37,004 nucleotides of DNA from Clostridia bacterium (GCA_017502135.1 JAFVVP010000001.1:284255-321258); one strand, 5' to 3'. Numbered from the stretch's first letter, positions 16,170-22,987 are shown. Notes: generated by a model not told the origin, from the sequence alone. Program-made: numbers and translations.

Positions 16170-16198
16170 ATTGTATCACTCACCTGGGGAAATAGCAA
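16170..16198 (-). promoter_or_regulatory. promoter of the TM protein-phosphatase pair
   Basis: TTGCTA, 17 bp, TACAAT on the minus strand. It lies upstream of the hairpin at 16137-16160, so the transcript would begin with that hairpin. Confidence 0.6.
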
Positions 16199-16242
16199 GG
16201 GAAATAGGTCGAAATTTACAAATGGTTCGTATTCTCAGGGGA

Positions 16243-17457
16243 TCAGTCAACGAACAAAACGCCGTTTGCCGAAAGCGTTGATTGGAGTTTTTCGATGTCA
16301 ATCTCACACACAGCCTTGTTTTCGCACGCGGCGATGGCGGCAGCCGTGCCGGCGGCTTCGCCTGTGAGAGCGGCAACCGGAATGACGCGGGTGATCTCCC
16401 ATCCCTCGCGGTCGCAACAGACGATGCGTCCCGCGGCGAGAAGATTCCCAAAGCCTTTGTTATACATACAGGAGTAAGGAATGTGGTAATGCTTGCCTTT
16501 TTTGCGGAAGTCGCCGCAGCTGCCAACCGTATCTTTGAAGCGTACGTTTTCGTCATTGCCGGAAAATTCGTATTCACCGATGATATGGCGGATCGTACGG
16601 AACGTCGGCATCATGGGAAGGCGCGAGATATCACGTTCGTTTCTGTCGGTGTCTTTGATCTTTTCAAAGGTGGCGCGCCTTGTTTTGAGAAGGAATTCCG
16701 TTACCTCTTCGGCATCGTCGCCGCGGTACATCTTGTGCCCCTGTTGCCCGACGCCGTTCATGTTGCTGCCTGCCTTCATCCAGATGCTCATGGTATTCGC
16801 GTCTTTCTTTTCCACATACTTTTTCGCAGCTTCGTACGTGAATCCTTGCGCCATCGAGGAGAAATAGTTTTCACCAACCACGCACGGAACGCCCGCACGG
16901 TGCATGACGGAGGCATCGCCTGTGGCATCAATGACCACTTTTGCGCCGAAGAATTCGCGGCCGCTCACGCTTTCCACAACGACACCGCGGCAGACGGTGT
17001 CTTCCATCACGGGAAAGGTTGCCAAGGTGTCCACACGGATAGAAACGCCGTTGCCTTCGAGATATTCGTCAAGTGCCATCATAAAGATGGACGGACTGTA
17101 AAACGTAGCGTACTTGCAGTTTTTGCCGAGTTCGGGCCTCTTGCCGTTTTTCCAATCGTCTGCGAGGGTGTCAAAGCCGTAGGCGATAGACAACTTCAGA
17201 AGCTCCTCGGGAATGCCCGCAGTCATCTGCGTGCCGAGATGATCGCAGAGCGGCTCATACCACGAAATGAGTCCGATAGTGGCAAGTCCACCGAACGCCA
17301 CTGTCTTTTCGATGATGATCGTGTTGGCGCCGCCGCGTGCTGCCGCAACTGCCGCTGCAACCCCCGCAATACCGCCGCCTACGACGACAACGTCATACTC
17401 GCCGCGGTTTGTGATTCCCCTTGTGTCTTTGATTCCCCTTGTGTCTTTGATATCCAT
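16243..17457 (-). CDS. FAD-dependent oxidoreductase (FAD_oxidored type)
   Basis: A 404-residue flavoprotein. The dinucleotide-binding loop G27-x-G29-x-x-G32 lies in YDVVVVGGGIAGVAAA, followed by an acidic strand end (IIIEKTVAFGGLAT). VVIDATGDASVMHRAG is the second FAD-contact segment, and NLLAAGRIVCCDREG with ALTGEAAGTAAAIA the C-terminal one. This matches the FAD_oxidored (PF12831) group, whose substrates are mostly unknown. The N-terminal 15 residues contain an exact tandem repeat KDTRGI-KDTRGI from an 18-bp duplication. GAGG is about 10 nt before the ATG at 17457. It has its own promoter and terminator. Confidence 0.85.
   Translation of the reverse strand: MDIKDTRGIKDTRGITNRGEYDVVVVGGGIAGVAAAVAAARGGANTIIIEKTVAFGGLATIGLISWYEPLCDHLGTQMTAGIPEELLKLSIAYGFDTLADDWKNGKRPELGKNCKYATFYSPSIFMMALDEYLEGNGVSIRVDTLATFPVMEDTVCRGVVVESVSGREFFGAKVVIDATGDASVMHRAGVPCVVGENYFSSMAQGFTYEAAKKYVEKKDANTMSIWMKAGSNMNGVGQQGHKMYRGDDAEEVTEFLLKTRRATFEKIKDTDRNERDISRLPMMPTFRTIRHIIGEYEFSGNDENVRFKDTVGSCGDFRKKGKHYHIPYSCMYNKGFGNLLAAGRIVCCDREGWEITRVIPVAALTGEAAGTAAAIAACENKAVCEIDIEKLQSTLSANGVLFVD
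17413..17448 (-). repeat. 18-bp tandem duplication in the FAD gene start
   Basis: Two exact, adjacent 18-bp copies (17413-17430 and 17431-17448) encode KDTRGI twice, before the flavin-binding core. The reading frame is kept, so the gene stays intact. Confidence 0.95.
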
Positions 17458-17495
17458 GCGATCATTACCTCGTTTGTTGGGAATAGGTTTAACTC

Positions 17496-17524
17496 ATTAT
17501 ATCACACGGGGACTTCTTTTGCAA
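17496..17524 (-). promoter_or_regulatory. promoter of the FAD oxidoreductase gene
   Basis: TTGCAA, 17 bp, TATAAT on the minus strand, ending about 39 nt before the start codon. Confidence 0.8.
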
Positions 17525-17628
17525 TAAAAAAGAATTTCTGTGCAAAGCACCGGATTTTCTGATGCATATAACTTTTTCTGTAAGAACACTCGCATTTGAC
17601 ATTGTAATTCCTGCCGTTTTGTGATAAA

Positions 17629-17733
17629 ATGGAGGTGGAATTTGAAAAGGATCCGGTGTGTACGGAAGAGTATTTCGAGTATTATTTGGGATCGGACGAG
17701 CCGCGTCTAAGGTACACCCGATCATTATTGTAA
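17629..17733 (+). CDS. possible 34-residue peptide upstream of copA
   Basis: An open frame MEVEFEKDPVCTEEYFEYYLG... of 34 codons ends in TAA at 17731-17733. Its composition (many Glu, Tyr, no rare-codon runs) looks coding, but there is no clear ribosome site. A TTGACA at 17596 lacks a convincing -10. It may be a gene remnant. The rest of the 340-bp gap before copA holds only A/T-rich leader sequence in which no metal-regulator box was recognised. Confidence 0.25.
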   Translation: MEVEFEKDPVCTEEYFEYYLGSDEPRLRYTRSLL

Positions 17734-17797
17734 ATGTACGGCCTAAAAACGATAGGCAATATATTTATTGACAAAATATAAAAAAGGAGACTTCGTC

Positions 17798-20290
17798 ATG
17801 AAGAAGGAATATTTTGATATTGAGGGCATGACCTGCTCGGCTTGCTCGGCGAGAGTAGAGAAATGCGTATCGGCGATAGACGGCGTCTCGGATATTTCGG
17901 TCAATCTTCTCAAAAACAGTATGACGCTATTGCTTGACGAGGGCACCGTAAGCGTCGATACGGTCATTGAGGCGGTCAGGAAGGCCGGCTACGGTGCGGT
18001 TCATAAAAACGGAAAAGTCACGGAGAAGAAACCGGCGGCGGGTAATCCGGATACGGAATACGAGTCTCTCAAAAAGCGCCTAATATTATCGGCCGTTTTT
18101 GCCGTTCCGCTTTTCTACCTCGCGATGGGGCATATGATGGGATGGCCGCTTCCCCGTATATTCTTGGGGGCGGAAAATGCAATGATCTTCGCTCTCACGC
18201 AGTTTTTACTCCTTTTGCCTATCGTCATAGCCGAATACAGATATTTCAAGGTCGGTTTCAAAAACCTCATCCACGGCTCACCCAATATGGATTCCCTCAT
18301 TGCGGTCGGCTCGGGCGCCGCCATTCTCTACGGTCTCTATGCGATGTATAAGATCGCGTTTGCCCTCGGTCACGGCAATACAGACGTGGCACATATCTTT
18401 ATGATGGATATGTATTTTGAGTCAGCGGGTATGATTCTGACCCTCATCACACTCGGCAAGACCTTAGAGGCACGGGCGAAGCGGAAGACCTCAGAGGCGA
18501 TAACAAGACTTTTAGATCTTTCTCCAAAATCCGCGACCGTTCTGCGCGGCAGTGAGGAATACGTAATTCCGATAGAACAAGTGCTTCTCGGAGATATTCT
18601 TATCGTAAGAGCGGGCGAGTCCGTTCCCGTTGACGGCGAGGTAACCGAAGGGTACGCCTCGGTGGACGAGTCGGCTTTGACGGGCGAGAGCATTCCCGTA
18701 GACAAGCGGATCGGCGACAAGGTGATCGGCGGCACGCTCAGCAGATCGGGATATTTTAAGATGCGCGCCGAGAAGATCGGCGAGGATACCGCGCTTTCGG
18801 GCATCATACGTCTCGTGGACGAGGCAACTGCCTCAAAAGCACCGATTGCGAAGCTGGCGGATAAGGTCAGCGGCATTTTCGTGCCCGTTGTGATCGGAAT
18901 ATCCGTCTTTTCGATGCTCATCTGGATGATAGCCGGCCGTGGTTTTGAGTTTGCGCTCTCAATCGGTATTTCGGTACTCGTCATCTCTTGCCCGTGCGCT
19001 TTGGGACTCGCTACGCCGACGGCTATTATGGTCGGCACGGGTAAAGGTGCCCAAAACGGCATTTTAGTGAAATCCGCAGAGGCCCTGGAGATCACGCATA
19101 AGGTCAACACGGTGGTGCTTGACAAAACGGGGACGATTACCGAGGGCAAGCCGGCAGTAACGGATATCACTTCACTCGATGACGAAGCAGAATTTCTTCG
19201 CATAGCCGCATCCGTGGAAACGCTCTCCGAACATCCGCTGGCAATCGCTATAACAGAAGAGGCAAAACGCCGTGGGCTTTCTCTGTGTCCCGCCGAGGAC
19301 TTTTCCCAAATACCGGGCGGCGGAATAAAAGGTGTCGTAAACGGACGGGTGTGCCTCGCAGGCAACGAAAGACTTATGACGGAAAACGGCCTCCAAAGCG
19401 AATTGTTTAAAGAGGGGCGCGCCTTGGCGGACGATGGCAAAACACCTCTGTATTTCGCCTATGACGGCAAAGTGATCGGCCTTGTTGCCTTGGCGGATAC
19501 GATCAAGGAGAGCAGCAAGGCAGCCGTCAGTGAACTTCGCCGGATGGGGCTTGACGTCATCATGCTGACGGGTGACAACGAAAAGACCGCCTTGGCGATC
19601 GGAAGACAGATCGGGGAAATCGAAGTGGTCGCCGATGTCTATCCCGAGGACAAGGAGAGGAAGATCCGTACGCTCCGAGAGAGCGGAAGGGTCGTTGCCA
19701 TGGTCGGCGACGGTATCAACGACGCGCCGGCTCTTGCGCGTGCGGACGTTGGTATTGCGATTGGCGCGGGCACGGATATTGCTATGGAATCGGCGGATAT
19801 CGTGCTTATGAAGAGCGATCTTTCCGACGTGCCGAGCGCTATACGCCTGAGCCGTGCCACGATGCGCAACGTAAAGCAGAATCTGTTCTGGGCGTTTATT
19901 TATAATATCATCGGTATTCCCGTCGCGGCAGGCGTTTTGTATATTCCGCTGTCCCTCAAACTTTCCCCGATGATAGCGGCACTTGCGATGAGCTTAAGCT
20001 CGGTGTTCGTAGTTACGAACGCTTTGCGGTTAAAACTGTTCGAGCCGAGCAGAAAAAAGAAAGAAAAAGGAGATTTTACTATGAAGAAAACGATCATCAT
20101 TGAAGGAATGGCGTGCGAGCATTGTGCAGGACGAGTCAGAGAGGCGCTTTTGAAACTTGACGGCATCGCCGACGTGCGTATTGATCTCGGTGCAAAAAAG
20201 GCAGAGATTATGCTTACGAAGGAGATTGACGCAGCTCTTCTCAAAAGTACGGTGGAGGCAGCGGGCTATACCGCTTTGTCTATCGGGTAA
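17798..20290 (+). CDS. copA: copper-translocating P1B-type ATPase with N-terminal and C-terminal HMA domains
   Basis: CopA exports Cu(I) across the membrane using ATP. The 830-residue protein has an N-terminal HMA domain with C13/C16 in GMTCSACS, eight expected membrane helices, the copper-site C398-P-C400 in SCPCALGLATPT, phosphorylated D442 in DKTGTIT, an HP motif (SEHPLA), TGDNEKTA and GDGINDAPALA. After the last helices a second HMA domain follows in frame from residue 762, with C773/C776 in EGMACEHC. A C-terminal HMA is unusual and looks like a fused CopZ chaperone. AAGGAG is 8 nt before the ATG at 17798. No CsoR or CopY gene is adjacent. Confidence 0.93.
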   Translation: MKKEYFDIEGMTCSACSARVEKCVSAIDGVSDISVNLLKNSMTLLLDEGTVSVDTVIEAVRKAGYGAVHKNGKVTEKKPAAGNPDTEYESLKKRLILSAVFAVPLFYLAMGHMMGWPLPRIFLGAENAMIFALTQFLLLLPIVIAEYRYFKVGFKNLIHGSPNMDSLIAVGSGAAILYGLYAMYKIAFALGHGNTDVAHIFMMDMYFESAGMILTLITLGKTLEARAKRKTSEAITRLLDLSPKSATVLRGSEEYVIPIEQVLLGDILIVRAGESVPVDGEVTEGYASVDESALTGESIPVDKRIGDKVIGGTLSRSGYFKMRAEKIGEDTALSGIIRLVDEATASKAPIAKLADKVSGIFVPVVIGISVFSMLIWMIAGRGFEFALSIGISVLVISCPCALGLATPTAIMVGTGKGAQNGILVKSAEALEITHKVNTVVLDKTGTITEGKPAVTDITSLDDEAEFLRIAASVETLSEHPLAIAITEEAKRRGLSLCPAEDFSQIPGGGIKGVVNGRVCLAGNERLMTENGLQSELFKEGRALADDGKTPLYFAYDGKVIGLVALADTIKESSKAAVSELRRMGLDVIMLTGDNEKTALAIGRQIGEIEVVADVYPEDKERKIRTLRESGRVVAMVGDGINDAPALARADVGIAIGAGTDIAMESADIVLMKSDLSDVPSAIRLSRATMRNVKQNLFWAFIYNIIGIPVAAGVLYIPLSLKLSPMIAALAMSLSSVFVVTNALRLKLFEPSRKKKEKGDFTMKKTIIIEGMACEHCAGRVREALLKLDGIADVRIDLGAKKAEIMLTKEIDAALLKSTVEAAGYTALSIG
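20081..20290 (+). CDS. possible internal translation start giving a free CopZ-like chaperone
   Basis: Inside the copA frame, AAAAAGGAGA then 7 nt then ATGAAGAA precedes the C-terminal HMA domain, with 8 nt between AAGGAG and the ATG. Initiation here would give a 69-residue stand-alone copper chaperone (MKKTIIIEGMACEHC...), as well as the fused form. The same arrangement, AAAAAGGAGA-7 nt-ATGAAGAA, stands before the main copA start, and the flanking codons read KGDFxMKK in both places. Whether it is used is not known from sequence. Confidence 0.45.
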   Translation: MKKTIIIEGMACEHCAGRVREALLKLDGIADVRIDLGAKKAEIMLTKEIDAALLKSTVEAAGYTALSIG

Positions 20291-20292
20291 AC

Positions 20293-20327
20293 AAAATCCC
20301 ACATCCAAAACGGATGTGGGATTTTTT
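20293..20327 (+). terminator. copA terminator
   Basis: AAAATCCCACATCC and GGATGTGGGATTTT form a 14-bp stem with a short loop, followed by TT and TGTG. Confidence 0.92.
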
Positions 20328-20390
20328 GTGGGAGGGGGACTTTTAAGAGCGACACCATGGTTGTAAACGAGGTTTATGTATCAAAATTTT

Positions 20391-20789
20391 TTATCGCAAG
20401 CATTTGGGTTGTACGCGGATTTGCGGCGGAAGCCCGATGGAAAGCGAGGACTGAGGATCAATAACTACACCCCAAGTTTTGATTAAAGGGTGAGAGTCCA
20501 AAGAATACAAGACGCTCTTTAAATCCCCCTTTATAATGATGAAGTCTACGCATTCTATCGATGCCATGTGCTTTTTCAATCCTGAAATTGTTGTGAACGC
20601 GGGAAAATACAAAATATCAGAATCATTGGTTTGTAATATATTTAGCGATTGCCCATCCTTTTGAGAGAAAAACGGGGTTGAATAATATAGTTTTTTTCTT
20701 TCATTTGCGTTGACAAAATCTTGAACAGAAATTTCATTGTTTTGCAGTTTTTTTATGGTTGATTCCCACTTGTTTTGTTTTCCTAACAA
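20391..20789 (-). CDS. SseB-like small protein
   Basis: A 132-residue soluble protein. The segment ILYFPAFTTISGLKKHM followed by LKSVLYSLDSHPLIKTWGVVIDP resembles the SseB N-terminal domain pattern (lPaFTs..., then viNP), a family often found beside toxin or secretion genes and of unclear function. The start is TTG at 20789, supported by GAGGAAGGA 7 nt upstream. Base composition is clearly more A/T-rich than the core genes, suggesting transfer. Its promoter is almost identical to that of the other accessory gene at 21172-21651. Confidence 0.6.
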   Translation of the reverse strand: MLGKQNKWESTIKKLQNNEISVQDFVNANERKKLYYSTPFFSQKDGQSLNILQTNDSDILYFPAFTTISGLKKHMASIECVDFIIIKGDLKSVLYSLDSHPLIKTWGVVIDPQSSLSIGLPPQIRVQPKCLR

Positions 20790-20825
20790 CAGAATATCCT
20801 TCCTCTTCTTTTTGATTTTTGATTT

Positions 20826-20854
20826 ATTTTACCACAACTTTGTAAATGTTTCAA
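20826..20854 (-). promoter_or_regulatory. promoter of the SseB-like gene (shared module)
   Basis: TTGAAA, 17 bp, TAAAAT with TGG before the -10. The whole 30-bp block differs at about four positions from the block at 21675-21703. Confidence 0.75.
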
Positions 20855-20864
20855 TCTTTTCCGT

Positions 20865-21022
20865 GATAGCCAGGACTCAGAACCTCGGCTTTCGCCTGCG
20901 CGTTTCAAACCGCCGGTACACCTTTGCGAAAACCTTATCCGATGCTTACGCATCGGAGTGGTTCTTCGTCATTATCAAAACGAAAGAAAGCCATACGGCA
21001 GATGCCGTATGGCTTTCTTTGG
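20865..21022. repeat. 158-bp direct repeat, copy A
   Basis: It begins with a degenerate tRNA-Gln 3'-end fragment and continues through three hairpins: a GCGTTT/AAACCGC-type inner palindrome, CCGATGC-TTAC-GCATCGG, and a terminator-like stem AAAGAAAGCCATACGGCA...TTT at 20983-21020. The last ~119 bp are identical to copy B at 21980-22136. It sits 11 bp upstream of the -35 of the SseB-like gene. Confidence 0.92.
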
Positions 21023-21171
21023 GACGTAACGCCGATTTAGATGCAAAAGCGGTTAGTGGCTGATTTAGATGCGCGCCGATTTTGCAGAGGGTACACTGAC
21101 TCCTTGGCGATGATGGGAGTTGCACTTGACCGCTATCTTTCGGGGGGCAACGCCATGCTTGCAAACGAAAT
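21023..21171. other. possible gene remnant between copy A and the next gene
   Basis: This stretch reads as a protein-like plus-strand frame (LVADLDARRFCRGYTDSLAMMG...ALDRYLSGGNAML) without a start site, a stop-free family match, or a promoter. GATTTAGATGC occurs twice within 33 bp. It may be a remnant of a mobile or phage gene. Nothing functional can be claimed. Confidence 0.3.
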
Positions 21172-21651
21172 CTATGTATTATTGATTTTTATAGTTGTTT
21201 TACCGCAGGCATCAACATCAAATACAGCATCAAAATTGGCATCAGGCTTCCATCCTCGCACTTTGAACGAATCTGCTATATCCTTTAATTTGCCAAATGG
21301 AAAATCACTGAAAAAGTTTTCCAAGGTTTCATACGATAAGTCCTGCAATTCTTTCGCTTCAATGTCTCCACCAAAACACCGCCTACCACATTTAAAAAAT
21401 TCAATAGATAACAATTTGCCATTGATGATGTCGTATATATGTTCGATGATATCTTCCTCGTCATTCATATGCCAATGTTGAAACGAAAAATATAGAATAT
21501 AGGGAGTCCATTCGTCTTCGGGCACATATTCTAACTTGATGTTTTCGTTACCAAATGGATTCCGTATTTCCAAGGAATTTTTATCATCAAAAAGATGCGT
21601 TGCGTAATCAGAGAATTGTGAAGCTATAGCTACAAGGTTGTTTTGAAACAT
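21172..21651 (-). CDS. hypothetical acidic protein, accessory
   Basis: A 159-residue soluble protein with many Asp, Glu and aromatic residues (VPEDEWTPYILYFSFQHWHMNDEEDIIEHIYDIINGK) and three cysteines in CGRRCFGG and near the C-terminus. No signal peptide or membrane helix. No family is recognised; the size, acidity and setting recall immunity-type proteins, which is only a suggestion. GAGGGTG is 6 nt before the ATG at 21651. The A/T-rich composition differs from core genes. It lies between two copies of a direct repeat. Confidence 0.7.
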   Translation of the reverse strand: MFQNNLVAIASQFSDYATHLFDDKNSLEIRNPFGNENIKLEYVPEDEWTPYILYFSFQHWHMNDEEDIIEHIYDIINGKLLSIEFFKCGRRCFGGDIEAKELQDLSYETLENFFSDFPFGKLKDIADSFKVRGWKPDANFDAVFDVDACGKTTIKINNT

Positions 21652-21674
21652 AAATTCACCCTCTTTCTTTTTGT

Positions 21675-21703
21675 ATTATACCACAATTTTGTAAACATTT
21701 CAA
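21675..21703 (-). promoter_or_regulatory. promoter of the hypothetical gene (shared module)
   Basis: TTGAAA, 17 bp, TATAAT with TGG before the -10. It is nearly the same sequence as the promoter at 20826-20854, including the spacer core TTTACAAA.TTGTGG. Confidence 0.85.
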
Positions 21704-21741
21704 CCGTTTCGCAAGTTCGAATCTGTCTACAGACCCGAAGA

Positions 21742-21938
21742 AAATGAAATCGTGCTGCGCACGATGAAATCCTCACTTCGTTCGGGTGAAATCTTCGGCG
21801 TGCCGCCTCAGATGAAATCGAAGCCTTGCGGCTTCGGATGAACGAAATCCGCTCTCCTCTCCCCGCGAAGCGGGATTTCATCGCGAAGCGATTTCATCCA
21901 CCGCAGGTGGATTTCTTCCGCCAACGGCGGATTTCGTT
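21742..21938. repeat. array of eight short hairpins with GAAATC/GATTTC spacers
   Basis: Hairpins: CGTGC-TGC-GCACG (21751-21763), a weaker one at 21773-21789, CGGC-GT-GCCG (21796-21805), CGAAGCC-TTGC-GGCTTCG (21819-21836), CCCGC-GAA-GCGGG (21862-21874), ATCGC-GAA-GCGAT (21880-21892), CCACC-GCA-GGTGG (21898-21910) and CCGCC-AAC-GGCGG (21918-21930). The stems differ, but the spacers are constant: ATGAAATC in the left half and its complement GATTTCAT in the right half, so the array is itself inverted about ~21850. It has no coding content. Confidence 0.9.
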
Positions 21939-21939
21939 G

Positions 21940-21971
21940 AAAAAAGCACTTGCTTGCGCAAGTGCTTTTTT
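21940..21971. terminator. strong hairpin with T-tail at the end of the array
   Basis: AAAAAGCACTTGC and GCAAGTGCTTTTT form a 13-bp stem with a TTGC loop, able to terminate in both directions. On the minus strand it follows a copy of the tRNA-Gln 3' end. Confidence 0.9.
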
Positions 21972-21972
21972 C

Positions 21973-21992
21973 TGGCTGGGATAGCTGGACTC
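21973..21992 (-). repeat. 20-bp duplicate of the tRNA-Gln 3' end
   Basis: This sequence equals the last 20 nt of tRNA-Gln (22134-22153), including CCA, exactly 161 bp away. Beyond it, the T-loop copy carries one extra base (CAGAACC for CGAACC). It marks either a tRNA remnant or an attachment-site-like duplication. Confidence 0.9.
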
Positions 21993-22136
21993 AGAACCTC
22001 GGTTTTCGCCTGTGCGGTTCAAACCGCCGGTACACCTTTGCGAAAACCTTATCCGATGCTTACGCATCGGAGTGGTTCTTCGTCATTATCAAAACGAAAG
22101 AAAGCCATACGGCAGATGCCGTATGGCTTTCTTTGG
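21980..22136. repeat. 157-bp direct repeat, copy B
   Basis: Nearly identical to copy A at 20865-21022. Differences are confined to the first ~40 bp. Its terminator-like stem (22097-22134) runs into the tRNA-Gln CCA end and serves as that gene's terminator on the minus strand. Confidence 0.93.
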
Positions 22137-22209
22137 CTGGGATAGCTGGACTCGAACCAGCGAATGCAGGAGTCAAAGTCCTGTGCCTTACCGACTTGGC
22201 GATATCCCA
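22134..22209 (-). tRNA. tRNA-Gln (anticodon TTG)
   Basis: A 76-nt gene with encoded CCA. The acceptor TGGGATA pairs with TATCCCA, the discriminator is G, and the anticodon stem CAGGA/TCCTG encloses CTTTGAC with anticodon TTG. The T-arm is GGTTCGAGTCC. Confidence 0.96.
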
Positions 22210-22220
22210 CCGCAATCGAT

Positions 22221-22250
22221 ATTATACCATATTATTGCCCGTGATGTCAA
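22221..22250 (-). promoter_or_regulatory. tRNA-Gln promoter
   Basis: TTGACA, 18 bp, TATAAT with TGG before the -10, on the minus strand, between trhA and the tRNA. Confidence 0.85.
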
Positions 22251-22270
22251 TCTTTACGAGCAGATTTTTC

Positions 22271-22945
22271 TCAGATACAGTAAAAAAGGATCGTGAAAAA
22301 GTGCAGAATGCTTCCCGCCAGAACGAACAGGTGGAAAATGGAGTGCGCGTATTTCCTTTTCTTGAAGAAATAATAGATCAGAGCGCCGACCGTGTAGCAT
22401 ACGCCGCCGGCAAGGAGCAGAAAGATCGCATTTTTGTGGAGTGCGGCGACGGTGGCGTTCCAGGCGAAGACCACACACCATCCCATGAGGATATAGCATA
22501 CGGCGGAAAATTTGCGGTATGCTTTGATATCGATCGCGTTGAATACGATGCCGACCGCGGCGGCGCTCCACACTACACCGAAAATCGTCCAGCCTAAAAA
22601 GGGGTTGTATTCGCGCAGACGGCTGAGGCTGATAGGCGTGTACGTTCCGGCGATGAGGAGGAAAATCGAGCAGTGGTCAAGTACCTGAAAGACTTTCTTT
22701 GCGGTTTTGTCCGCAGGCAGTCCGTGGTACAGGCTGGACATGGTATACAGGACGATGAGGGAAGCACCGTAGATCGCGCTTCCTACCACGCCGTATACGT
22801 TCCGGTGCAAGGCGGCAAAGATCACGCACAGCGTCAGTGCGGTTACCCCTAAAGCACCGCCCACAATATGGGAGACCATATTAAAGATTTCTTCCCCCTT
22901 GGTGTACGTGGGGAGTTTTCTGTCCTTTAGTTTTTCACGAGCCAT
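22271..22945 (-). CDS. trhA: hemolysin III family membrane protein (TrhA / PAQR superfamily)
   Basis: A 224-residue protein with seven expected membrane helices. PAQR-family marks are the N-terminal TYTKGEEIFNMVSHIVGGALG, SSLYHGLPADKTAKKVFQVLDHCSIFLLIAGTYTP (histidines and aspartate of the putative metal site), and the C-terminal HSIFHLFVLAGSILHFF. Bacterial members have been linked to membrane fluidity control, and the older haemolysin label is weakly supported. AGAGGT lies 7 nt before the ATG at 22945. It has its own promoter, and its 3' end is close to the tRNA-Gln promoter. Confidence 0.93.
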   Translation of the reverse strand: MAREKLKDRKLPTYTKGEEIFNMVSHIVGGALGVTALTLCVIFAALHRNVYGVVGSAIYGASLIVLYTMSSLYHGLPADKTAKKVFQVLDHCSIFLLIAGTYTPISLSRLREYNPFLGWTIFGVVWSAAAVGIVFNAIDIKAYRKFSAVCYILMGWCVVFAWNATVAALHKNAIFLLLAGGVCYTVGALIYYFFKKRKYAHSIFHLFVLAGSILHFFTILFYCI

Positions 22946-22987
22946 TTTTCGACCTCTTTTCCGAGTGCTGTATTTTGTAACGGTGAA

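Noticed and set aside
14974-16281. 435-codon plus-strand open frame
   Set aside because: It lies opposite the phosphatase and the TM protein, lacks a ribosome site and has no recognisable domains.
16282-17562. 426-codon plus-strand open frame
   Set aside because: It is antisense to the FAD oxidoreductase, which has the GxGxxG loop, a promoter and a ribosome site.
17489-17725. 78-codon minus-strand open frame before copA
   Set aside because: There is no ribosome site, the composition is proline-rich and random-like, and it covers the FAD-gene promoter.
17734-17797. CopY or CsoR box upstream of copA
   Set aside because: No TACAnnTGTA or GC-rich CsoR palindrome was found; the leader is simply A/T-rich.
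19900-20081. programmed frameshift in copA as in E. coli
   Set aside because: No slippery heptamer was recognised at a relevant place; the internal ribosome site and ATG are a simpler explanation for a second product.
21742-21938. CRISPR array
   Set aside because: The constant parts are only about 8 bp, the variable parts are self-complementary stems, the orientation flips halfway, and there are no cas genes.
21950-22597. 215-codon plus-strand frame across the repeat and tRNA-Gln
   Set aside because: It reads through a structured repeat, a tRNA gene and the antisense of trhA; it is not coding.
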